From NCBI GenBank assembly GCA_964506245.1, contig CAZDKK010000143.1:1-6085 (forward strand): a stretch of 6,085 nt of DNA, in the 5' to 3' direction. Source of the stretch: CAZDKK01 sp964506245. GTDB lineage: Bacteria > Eisenbacteria > RBG-16-71-46 > CAIMUX01 > WJJG01. The notes beneath the pieces were generated by a model. It saw only the letters and a list, made by a program, of their open reading frames with translations, did no database searches and was not told the DNA's origin. This document shows, piece by piece, positions 1 through 5,743 of this stretch. Each line of letters starts with the position of its first letter. The first letter of the stretch is position 1. Made by a program: the position numbers and the translations under genes.

Positions 1-76
1 GAAGGTGGGGCGCAACGACCCGTGCCCCTGCGGCAGCGGGAAGAAGTACAAGCAGTGTCACGGGCGCGGCGCCTGA
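1..76 (+). CDS. secA: C-terminal SEC-C zinc-binding tail, probably preprotein translocase ATPase SecA (3' end only)
   Basis: Only the last 24 codons and the TGA stop (74-76) are in the window; the frame begins at base 2. The peptide holds the SEC-C motif, with the metal ligands arranged C-x-C-x8-C-H (CPCGSGKKYKQCH) and a short GRGA tail. In SecA this tail binds zinc and contacts SecB or ribosomes. SecA is the ATPase that drives unfolded preproteins through SecYEG at the inner membrane. The motif at the extreme C terminus, preceded by VGRNDP, is the usual SecA ending. Some unrelated proteins also carry SEC-C tails, so SecA is likely but not proven without upstream sequence. No T-rich terminator follows; xerC starts 97 bases later on the same strand. 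Confidence 0.82.
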   Translation, partial: KVGRNDPCPCGSGKKYKQCHGRGA

Positions 77-173
77 CGCGCGCGCCCGACCGGGCCACAC
101 GTGCCCCGGGTGCCCGAGGCGCGCCCGCCGTGCGCGCGGGCCGCGGAGAGCCCGGGGTCGGGGTGCACACGGG

Positions 174-1199
174 ATGAAGCGCGACAGCGAGAAGCGCGAT
201 CCCGCCGCGGACGCGGTGATCGACGGCCCGCTGGGGGAACGCCTCGATCGCTTCCTGCGCGAGCTGGAACACGCCGAGGGTCGCAGCCGCCACACGGTCG
301 ATGCCTATCGCCGCGACCTGCTCGCCTTCTGCGGCCACCGGCGCGAGCGCACGGGACGTTCCGCGCGGCGTGAGGATCTGACCGAGGGCAACCTGCGGCA
401 GTGGCTCGGCGCGCTCCATCAGGCCGGCGCGCGGCCGCGCAGCGTGGTGCGCCGCCGGTCCGCGCTGCGCCGCTTCCTGCGCTACCTGGCGCGCGAGGGC
501 GTCCTGGACAGCGATCCCTCCGCGCAGCTGCCGGCGCCCAAGGTCGGGCGTCCGCTGCCGCACAGCGTCGACGCCGAGCGGCTGGCCGAGGTGCTCGACC
601 GGGCATGGGGCGACGATGCGGCCGCGCGGCGCGATCGCGCCATTTGCGAGCTGCTCTACGGGGCTGGCGTGCGCGTCGCGGAGCTGGTGGCCGCCGATCG
701 CGGCGACCTCGAGCTGGCGGCCGGGCGGCTGCGCGTGCGCGGGAAGGGGGCGCGCGAGCGCGTCGCCTGTTTCGGCGAGAAGGCCCGCGCCGCGCTCGAG
801 CGCTACCTGGAGGTGCGCAACGAACTGCACCCTGCCGGCGTGGCACGCGGGGAACAGGCGGGCGGCGCGCGCGGCGAGCCCGGGGGCGCGACCAAGGCGC
901 GCCGAGCAGGGGGCGCGGCGGATCGGCCGGCGCTCTTCCTCAACCAGCGCGGCGGGCGCCTGACGGTCCGCTCGGTGCAGCGCATCGTGGCGGCGCGGCT
1001 GGGCGACCCGCTCCTCGGCCACGTGCACCCGCACCTGCTGCGCCACAGCTTCGCGACCCACATGCTCGATCGGGGGGCCGACCTGCGCGCGATCCAGTCG
1101 CTGCTGGGCCACCGTTCGCTAGACAGCACGCAGATCTACACCCACGTCTCGGTGGCCCGCCTGCGCGCGGCGGTCGAGCGGTACCACCCGCGGGCATGA
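174..1199 (+). CDS. xerC: Site-specific tyrosine recombinase, XerC/XerD family
   Basis: A 341-residue tyrosine recombinase, expected to resolve chromosome dimers at a dif site with a Xer partner. The N-terminal SAM-like core-binding domain spans about residues 20-110 (HTVDAYRRDL, then RRFLRYLAREG). The catalytic domain spans about 125-341. The full active-site set is visible: Arg167 in YGAGVRVAEL, Lys191 in RGKGARER, His287 and Arg290 in HPHLLRHSFATHML, His313 in LLGHRSLDSTQ, and nucleophile Tyr322 in IYTHV. Most Xer proteins have about 300 residues. The excess is an N-terminal extension of about 18 residues and a Gly/Ala/Arg-rich insert at about 219-250. ATG 174 is the only convincing start, although no good Shine-Dalgarno precedes it; the next in-frame candidate is GTG 216. 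The position before hslVU matches xerC/codV in other bacteria. XerC versus XerD cannot be settled from sequence alone. Confidence 0.93.
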   Translation: MKRDSEKRDPAADAVIDGPLGERLDRFLRELEHAEGRSRHTVDAYRRDLLAFCGHRRERTGRSARREDLTEGNLRQWLGALHQAGARPRSVVRRRSALRRFLRYLAREGVLDSDPSAQLPAPKVGRPLPHSVDAERLAEVLDRAWGDDAAARRDRAICELLYGAGVRVAELVAADRGDLELAAGRLRVRGKGARERVACFGEKARAALERYLEVRNELHPAGVARGEQAGGARGEPGGATKARRAGGAADRPALFLNQRGGRLTVRSVQRIVAARLGDPLLGHVHPHLLRHSFATHMLDRGADLRAIQSLLGHRSLDSTQIYTHVSVARLRAAVERYHPRA

Positions 1200-1251
1200 G
1201 GTGCCCGGCAGGCGCTGCGCCGGTTCGCCTCCGCTGATGCCGATCCCCCGA

Positions 1252-1281
1252 TTTACGCCGCGCCCCCCCGCCTGCTAGAGT
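1252..1281 (+). promoter_or_regulatory. Candidate sigma70-type promoter for hslVU
   Basis: TTTACG at 1252-1257 matches the -35 consensus TTGACA at four of six positions. After an 18-base spacer, TAGAGT at 1276-1281 matches TATAAT at four of six and is preceded by an extended -10 TG (TGC at 1273-1275). It sits in the least GC-rich part of the xerC-hslV gap. Transcription would begin near 1288, leaving a leader of about 125 bases if hslV starts at 1414. This is a consensus-matching inference, and the promoter consensus of this lineage is unknown. Confidence 0.4.
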
Positions 1282-1350
1282 CCCCGCGGCAGCTTGAGAT
1301 TCCCGGGCGTTCGCTGCCGGAGAATCGTGCTGGGCAGCGGGGTGGATTCG

Positions 1351-1375
1351 ATGCGATCAGCGCACATGCGATCAG
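1351..1375 (+). repeat. Perfect 10-bp direct repeat upstream of hslV
   Basis: ATGCGATCAG occurs at 1351-1360 and again at 1366-1375, separated by CGCAC, so the period is 15 bases. It lies between the candidate promoter and the preferred hslV start. Each copy contains an ATG in the hslV frame, so automated annotation may start the gene here. The spacing could suit tandem binding of a regulator, but no known operator is recognised. Confidence 0.6.
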
Positions 1376-1413
1376 GACGGCTCGCGGCCGCGGGGCCAGC
1401 ACGGGCCGGGGGC

Positions 1414-1947
1414 GTGCGCTGGCACGGCACCACCGTGATCGGCTGCCTGCGCGAGGGGCACGCCGCGATCGCCAGCGACGGCCAGGTGACCGCCGAGGCC
1501 GTGATCCTCAAGTCAGGCGCGCGCAAGATCCGCCGGCTCTACAACGGCCGCGTGCTGGCCGGCTTCGCCGGTGGGGCCGCCGATGGGCTCCACCTCTTCG
1601 AGCGCTTCGAGGCGCAGCTCGAGGCGCACCGCGGCCAGCTGCAGCGTGCCGCGGTCGAGCTGGCCAAGGAATGGCGCTCCGACCGCGTGCTGCGCCGCCT
1701 GGAGGCGCAGCTCGTGGCGCTCGACGGGGAGCATGCCTTCCTGCTCTCGGGGCTGGGCGATGTGCTCGAACCCGACGACGGGATCGTGGCGATCGGCTCG
1801 GGCGCGCCCTACGCGCTCGCCGCGTGCCGGGCGCTCGTCCGCTTCGTCCCGGGCATCACCGCGGCCGGCGCCGTCGAGGAGGCGCTCAAGATCGCCGCCG
1901 AGATCTGCGTCTACACGAACGATCGGATCCAGATCGAACAGCTCTGA
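1414..1947 (+). CDS. hslV: ATP-dependent protease proteolytic subunit HslV (ClpQ)
   Basis: HslV is the N-terminal-threonine peptidase that forms a double hexamer capped by HslU and degrades unfolded or regulatory proteins in the cytoplasm. The catalytic threonine is encoded at 1429, in RWHGTTVIG. Numbered from it, Asp17 (SDGQVT) and Lys33 (ARKIRRLYNG) are in place. Other family blocks are FAGGAADGLHLFERFE, AAVELAKEWRSDRVLRRLEA, AIGSGAPYALAACRAL and ICVYTND. GTG 1414 is preferred because it gives 177 residues, close to the 176 of E. coli HslV, and the short pre-threonine leader MRWHG. Upstream in-frame starts are TTG 1294, GTG 1342, ATG 1351 and ATG 1366. ATG 1351 has GGTGG five bases before it, but codons 1351-1413 include many A-ending ones (CGA, TCA, GGA, CCA, GCA), unlike the gene body. 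Identity is certain; the start is not. hslU follows after 62 bases. Confidence 0.95.
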   Translation: MRWHGTTVIGCLREGHAAIASDGQVTAEAVILKSGARKIRRLYNGRVLAGFAGGAADGLHLFERFEAQLEAHRGQLQRAAVELAKEWRSDRVLRRLEAQLVALDGEHAFLLSGLGDVLEPDDGIVAIGSGAPYALAACRALVRFVPGITAAGAVEEALKIAAEICVYTNDRIQIEQL

Positions 1948-2009
1948 CCCGCCGCCGGGGTTCACGCGGGCGGCCGGTCGCCTGGGACCGGCAGAGGCAG
2001 ACGAGAATC

Positions 2010-3440
2010 ATGAAACCCATCCGCGAACTGACGCCTACCGAGATCGTCCGGGAGCTCGACAAGTACATCGTCGGCCAGACCGCGGCCAAGCGCAGCGTCG
2101 CCATCGCTCTGCGCGACCGTTACCGGCGCCGGCAGGTGACCAGCGAGATCCGCGACGAGATCATGCCCAACAACATCATCATGATCGGCCCCACCGGGGT
2201 CGGCAAGACCGAGATCGCCCGGCGGCTGGCCCGCCTGGCGCGCGCGCCGTTCCTCAAGGTCGAGGCGTCCAAGTTCACCGAGGTCGGCTACGTCGGGCGC
2301 GACGTCGAGTCGATGATCCGCGATCTGACCGAGATCGGCGTCAACATGGTGCGCGAGGAGATGAGCGAGATCGTCCGCTCGAAGGCCGAAAAGAACGTCG
2401 AGCGGCGCATCCTGGACATCCTCTTGCCCCCGCAACAGCCCCCGGCTGCCCGGCGCGCCGCCGCGGTGACGATGCCCTCGCTCTTCGCCGACGCCGCGCC
2501 CCTCGCGCAGCACGGCGACGGGCCGATGGTCCCGGAGGTGGAGCGCGAAGAGCAGTGGGAGCGCTCGCGCGAGAAGCTGCGCCAGCAGCTGCGCGAAGGC
2601 CTCCTGGACGACCGCGAGATCGAGCTGGACCTCGCAACCCGGCAGGCCCTCCCGACGGTCGAGGTCTTCTCCAACGCCGGCATTGAGGAGATGGAGTTCA
2701 ACCTGCCCGAACCGCTCCAGGCCCTGCTGCCCGGCAAGAAGAAGCGCCGCCGCTTCGCGATCGAAGAGGCTCGGCGAGTGCTCCTCCAGGAAGAGACCAG
2801 CCGCCTCATCGACATGGACAAGGTGATCGAGACCGCCCTCGACCGCGTGCAGAACAGCGGGATCGTCTTCGTCGACGAGATCGACAAGGTGGCCGGGCGC
2901 GAGGGCGGCTACGGCCCCGACGTTTCGCGCCAGGGTGTGCAACGCGACCTGCTGCCGATCGTCGAGGGTTCGAGCGTCCCGACGCGCTACGGGCTGGTCA
3001 AGACGGACCACATCCTGTTCCTGGCGGCGGGGGCCTTCCACACCTGCAAGCCGGCCGATCTGATCCCCGAGCTGCAGGGGCGCTTCCCGATCCGGGTGGA
3101 GCTGCACCCGCTGAGCGAGGAGGATTTCGTGCGGATCCTGACCGAGCCGCGCAACTCGCTCATCCGGCAGTACACCGCCCTGCTGTCGACCGAGGGCGTG
3201 ACGCTGCACTTCAGCGAGGGGGCGGTGCGACGGATCGCCGCGATGGCCACGCGCGTCAACGAGACGACGGAGAACATCGGGGCCCGGCGGCTGCACACGA
3301 TCCTGACGACGCTGCTCGAGGACGTGCTGTTCGACGTGCCCGAGGCGCCGATCGAGGAGCTGGTGGTTGACGAGCAGATGGTCGAGGACAAGCTGCGCGG
3401 CATCCTGGAGGACAAGGACCTGTCGCGCTACATCCTGTAA
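2010..3440 (+). CDS. hslU: ATP-dependent protease ATPase subunit HslU (ClpY)
   Basis: A 476-residue AAA+ unfoldase that feeds substrates into HslV. It opens with the family start TPTEIVRELDKYIVGQ. Walker A is GPTGVGKT at residues 60-67, and the substrate-gripping pore loop GYVG is at 93-96. The variable intermediate (I) domain covers about 110-245, with a Pro/Ala-rich stretch near 139-165. Walker B is IVFVDEID, with Asp289 and Glu290. KTDHILFLAAGAFH (331-344) and LIPELQGRFPIRVEL (351-365) hold the sensor and arginine-finger region, and GARRLHT (424-430) is sensor 2. The tail LSRYIL is the conserved C terminus that docks between HslV subunits. E. coli HslU has 443 residues, and the extra length appears to lie in the I domain. 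ATG 2010 fits the family N terminus, with only a weak AGAGG at 1993-1997. It is presumably cotranscribed with hslV. Confidence 0.97.
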   Translation: MKPIRELTPTEIVRELDKYIVGQTAAKRSVAIALRDRYRRRQVTSEIRDEIMPNNIIMIGPTGVGKTEIARRLARLARAPFLKVEASKFTEVGYVGRDVESMIRDLTEIGVNMVREEMSEIVRSKAEKNVERRILDILLPPQQPPAARRAAAVTMPSLFADAAPLAQHGDGPMVPEVEREEQWERSREKLRQQLREGLLDDREIELDLATRQALPTVEVFSNAGIEEMEFNLPEPLQALLPGKKKRRRFAIEEARRVLLQEETSRLIDMDKVIETALDRVQNSGIVFVDEIDKVAGREGGYGPDVSRQGVQRDLLPIVEGSSVPTRYGLVKTDHILFLAAGAFHTCKPADLIPELQGRFPIRVELHPLSEEDFVRILTEPRNSLIRQYTALLSTEGVTLHFSEGAVRRIAAMATRVNETTENIGARRLHTILTTLLEDVLFDVPEAPIEELVVDEQMVEDKLRGILEDKDLSRYIL

Positions 3441-3482
3441 GGGCATTTCGTCACTCGGTAAGAGGGCTACGTCCTGCAAGGG
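3427..3482 (+). repeat. Imperfect 17-bp direct repeat spanning the hslU end and the hslU-argF spacer
   Basis: GCTACATCCTGTAAGGG at 3427-3443 covers the last HslU codons, the TAA stop and three bases beyond. GCTACGTCCTGCAAGGG at 3466-3482 repeats it with 15 of 17 bases identical; both differences are transitions. The period is 39 bases, exactly 13 codons, so the second copy is in the hslU frame. It reads YVLQG where the first reads YIL-stop-G. It lies just upstream of the argF ribosome-binding site. A decayed partial duplication of the hslU end is the simplest reading; a regulatory site is possible. Confidence 0.65.
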
Positions 3483-3484
3483 AG

Positions 3485-3490
3485 AAGGAG
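3485..3490 (+). promoter_or_regulatory. Strong ribosome-binding site for argF
   Basis: AAGGAG lies seven bases before ATG 3498, within a purine-rich run GGGAGAAGGAGAGA. It is one of the two strongest Shine-Dalgarno sequences in the window, together with that of dapF. It fixes the argF start and suggests independent, efficient initiation after hslU. Confidence 0.8.
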
Positions 3491-3497
3491 AGACCGC

Positions 3498-4412
3498 ATG
3501 GCGAAGATCGATTTCCTGTCGTTGCTCGACTTCGAACGCGCCGAGCTGGACGAGATGCTGGAGAAGGCCGCGCGCCTGAAGGCCGACCGGCGAGCCGGGC
3601 GGTCCGGCGAACCCCTGCGCGGCCAGGTGCTGGGTGTCATCTTCCACAAGCCCAGCCTGCGCACGCGCATCTCCTTCGAGGTGGGGATGCGGCAGCTCGG
3701 CGGCAGCTCGCTCTACATCACCGACCAGGAGATCGGCTTCGGGAAGCGCGAGGCGATCAAGGACATCGGCGCGGTCATGTCGCGCTTCCTCTCGGGCCTC
3801 ATGATCCGCACCTTTGCGCAGGCCAACGTCGTCGAGCTGGCACGCTGGGCCACGGTGCCGGTGATCAACGGGCTGACCGACGCGGTGCACCCGTGCCAGA
3901 TCATGGCCGATCTGCTGACGGTGCGCGAGAAGGGCTTCGATCTCGACGCGATCCGCGTCGCCTGGATCGGCGACGGCAACAATGTCGCCAACACCTGGAT
4001 CCACGCCGCGCGCGCGTACGGTTTCCACATGACGCTGGCCTGCCCCGAGGGGCACGACCCGGACGCCGAGTCGGTCGCGCGCGTGCGCCGGGAGGGCCGC
4101 GGCTCGGTCGACGTGGTGCGCGATCCGCGCGAGGCCGTCAAGGGCGCGCAGGTCGTCCTCACGGACACCTGGACCAGCATGGGGCAGGAGGCCGAGGCCC
4201 AGGAGCGCCGCCGCACGTTCGCCGGCTACCAGGTGAATCGCGAGCTGCTGAGGCTGGCCGACCCGCGGGCGATCGTGATGCACTGCCTGCCGGCCCACCG
4301 GGGCGAGGAGATCACCGACGAGGTGATCGACGGGCCGCAGAGCGTGGTCTACGACGAAGCCGAGAACCGGCTGCACGCCCAGAAGGGAATCTTGGTGCAT
4401 TGCCTCGGCTAG
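3498..4412 (+). CDS. argF: Ornithine carbamoyltransferase (anabolic OTC)
   Basis: Transfers the carbamoyl group from carbamoyl phosphate to ornithine, giving citrulline for arginine synthesis; a cytoplasmic enzyme, usually a trimer. At 304 residues it has normal family length. The carbamoyl-phosphate loop is SLRTR at residues 53-57, where E. coli has STRTR. Next come HPCQIMADLLT (131-141) and the ornithine-binding loop DTWTSMGQE (223-231), with the Ser-Met-Gly typical of OTC rather than aspartate carbamoyltransferase. HCLPAHRGEE (262-271) carries the catalytic cysteine, and NRLHAQKGILV closes the protein. These ornithine-loop features argue against the acetyl- or succinyl-ornithine enzymes. 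No other arg gene is visible here. Its name could equally be argI or otc. The start is set by the AAGGAG site, and the last 13 bases overlap the proposed lipoprotein start. Confidence 0.95.
   Translation: MAKIDFLSLLDFERAELDEMLEKAARLKADRRAGRSGEPLRGQVLGVIFHKPSLRTRISFEVGMRQLGGSSLYITDQEIGFGKREAIKDIGAVMSRFLSGLMIRTFAQANVVELARWATVPVINGLTDAVHPCQIMADLLTVREKGFDLDAIRVAWIGDGNNVANTWIHAARAYGFHMTLACPEGHDPDAESVARVRREGRGSVDVVRDPREAVKGAQVVLTDTWTSMGQEAEAQERRRTFAGYQVNRELLRLADPRAIVMHCLPAHRGEEITDEVIDGPQSVVYDEAENRLHAQKGILVHCLG
4382..4388 (+). promoter_or_regulatory. Probable ribosome-binding site for the lipoprotein gene, inside argF
   Basis: GAAGGGA lies within the last codons of argF, 11 bases before TTG 4400. 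The spacing is slightly long. It supports TTG 4400 as the start, because there is no ATG or GTG in this frame between there and the signal-peptide hydrophobic core. Confidence 0.45.
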
Positions 4413-5743
4413 CGCGAACGAGGGACCCCGGGGCGCATCGGCTGCTCCTGCCGCTCCTGGCGGCCCTGGGGCTGGGTGGGGCCGCCGGGTGCGCCCGCAT
4501 GGTGCCGCCGACCGGCGGCCCGGAGGACAAGGAAAAGCCGCGGGTGATCGCGCACCAGCCCGACTCCGGGGCCGTGCGGGTCGCGCTCGACGCCCCGCTG
4601 CGCCTGGTCTTCTCCGAGTCGATGAACCGCTCCAGCGTGCGCGACTGGCTCCGGGTGGCGCCCTGGCCGGGCAAGCTCGACTGCCGCTGGGATTCGACCT
4701 GCATCACCTGCCAGCCCGAACGGGGCTGGCGCCCGGACGCGGTGCACACGGTGGTGCTCGGCATCGAGGCGGTCGATCGGCGCCGCAATGCGCTGGCGCT
4801 GCCGCTCGAGTTCGCCTTCACCACCGGCGAGTCGCTGCCCTCGGGGACGATCGCGGGCGTCGTGCGCACGCGCGCGCTCAAGGCGCCGGGCGTGCCGGTC
4901 TGCCTCTTCCCCTGGCCCGCTGCGGGCCTGGCTGTGCCGGAGGGCGGGGCGGGCCCGGCGCCCGATCCGCGGGAGGCGCTCAGTATCGCCGAGGCCGGCC
5001 AGGACGGCTCCTTCCGCCTGCAGCACCTGGCGCGCGACCAGGACTACCTGCTGGGCGCATTGTGGGACGAATCGCGCAATCGTCTCTTCGACCCGGAGGT
5101 CGACCTCTGGGCCTTCTACCCCGAGCCGGTGCGGGCCAGCGCCGCCGCCCCGGCGGTCCCCGACTCCGCAACGGCCGACTCGGCGCGCATCGCGGGCTTC
5201 GAGATCTACTTGGTCTATGCGGACGAGCCGGGCGATCTGGCCGGCGAGGTGAGCGATTCGGCCTGTGCGGGCTACACGGCGCCCGCGCTCTACCGCACGC
5301 GCGCGGACAGCCTGCGTCGCATCCTCGCGGGCGAGATCGACGCGATGGGCTTCGCGACCGAGGGGGACTCGGCGGCGGTGCTGGCCTTGACGCCGGCCGA
5401 GACGGAGTCGCTGCGGGTGGGGCTCGCCCGCGCTGACTCGCTCCTGGCGCTCGCGGCGCGCGACAGCCTGCGCTGCGGCGGCTCGATTTGGGTCCTGGCG
5501 CGCGCCGAGGCGGACTCGGCCGCGGCGGGCGAGACGCGGACGACGAGGGTGTTCGAGCTGAGCGGGCTGGCTCCCGGCATCTACCGCGTCAGCGCGTTCC
5601 GCGATCTGGATGGAGACGAGGAGCAGGATCCCGGGGAGCCGGCCGGGGTCTTTGCCACCCCGGTCGAGATCGGCCCCGGCCGGCGCGTCGAAGGGGTGGA
5701 TCTCCCGCTTTCTGCCGCTCCAGCGGCGGAGGCTCCGCAATGA
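4400..5743 (+). CDS. Predicted lipoprotein with SbsA-like (Big_5) Ig domain and carboxypeptidase-regulatory-like domains
   Basis: With TTG 4400 as start the protein has 447 residues. Residues 1-30 form a signal peptide: basic PRLARTRDPGAHR, hydrophobic LLLPLLAALGLGG, then lipobox AAGC with lipidated Cys31. The -3 position is Ala rather than the common Leu. PPTGGPEDKEKP at 36-47 is the linker typical of FCB Ig-like lipoproteins. An SbsA/Big_5-type Ig fold follows (about 46-143), with three cysteines at 95-104 (CRWDSTCITC). A beta-sandwich resembling carboxypeptidase-regulatory repeats spans about 148-245 (SGTIAGVV, then DGSFRLQHLARDQDYLLGALWDE). A second spans about 277-447 (GDLAGEV, then FELSGLAPGIYRVSAFRDLDGD) and ends in a Ca-loop-like acidic motif at 402-413 (DLDGDEEQDPGE). 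A polar helical stretch at about 295-360 interrupts it. Probably exported and anchored in a membrane, perhaps the outer; function unknown. It overlaps argF by 13 bases and dapF by 4. Confidence 0.82.
   Translation: MPRLARTRDPGAHRLLLPLLAALGLGGAAGCARMVPPTGGPEDKEKPRVIAHQPDSGAVRVALDAPLRLVFSESMNRSSVRDWLRVAPWPGKLDCRWDSTCITCQPERGWRPDAVHTVVLGIEAVDRRRNALALPLEFAFTTGESLPSGTIAGVVRTRALKAPGVPVCLFPWPAAGLAVPEGGAGPAPDPREALSIAEAGQDGSFRLQHLARDQDYLLGALWDESRNRLFDPEVDLWAFYPEPVRASAAAPAVPDSATADSARIAGFEIYLVYADEPGDLAGEVSDSACAGYTAPALYRTRADSLRRILAGEIDAMGFATEGDSAAVLALTPAETESLRVGLARADSLLALAARDSLRCGGSIWVLARAEADSAAAGETRTTRVFELSGLAPGIYRVSAFRDLDGDEEQDPGEPAGVFATPVEIGPGRRVEGVDLPLSAAPAAEAPQ
5714..5738 (+). promoter_or_regulatory. 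dapF ribosome-binding site within two mutually exclusive small hairpins
   Basis: GGAGG at 5728-5732 lies seven bases before ATG 5740. GCCGC (5714-5718) can pair with GCGGC (5723-5727) around a four-base loop, leaving the site free. Alternatively GCGGA (5726-5730) can pair with TCCGC (5734-5738) around a three-base loop, burying the site. The two stems share bases 5726-5727 and cannot form together. The Shine-Dalgarno itself is clear; the switch is inference, and short stems arise easily by chance in such GC-rich sequence. Confidence 0.5.

Noticed and set aside
77..173. GC-rich inverted repeats between the SEC-C tail and xerC, as possible terminators
   Set aside because: Short stems such as CCCGC/GCGGG exist, but no T run follows any of them, and such pairs are expected by chance at this GC content.
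174..1199. Recombinase as an integrase of a mobile element
   Set aside because: There is no attachment-site repeat, tRNA or phage/transposon gene nearby. The position before hslVU and the length fit a housekeeping Xer recombinase.
1205..1223. CCGGC/GCCGG hairpin just after xerC as a terminator
   Set aside because: The five-base stem with a nine-base loop has no U-tract after it, so termination cannot be supported.
1383..1392. CGCGGCCGCG palindrome upstream of hslV as an operator
   Set aside because: Pure G/C palindromes of this length are frequent in such DNA, and it has no match to a regulator site I know, including CIRCE.
1571..2686. 371-codon plus-strand frame overlapping hslV and hslU
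   Set aside because: It is an Arg/Ser/Pro-rich out-of-frame translation of two conserved genes.
3436..3464. Promoter for argF in the hslU-argF spacer
   Set aside because: TGTAAG/TAAGAG-like hexamers match the consensus poorly, and the repeat explains the sequence better.
1962..4400. 812-codon minus-strand open frame across hslU and argF
   Set aside because: It is antisense to two unmistakable genes and their spacer. Its His/Leu/Asp/Arg-rich composition is what reverse-complemented GC-ending codons give. No domain is recognisable.
4409..5740. 443-codon minus-strand open frame opposite the lipoprotein gene
   Set aside because: The sense frame has a signal peptide, lipobox and Ig-like motifs. 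The antisense product is Arg/Ala/Gly/His-rich with no motif, typical of GC-bias shadowing.
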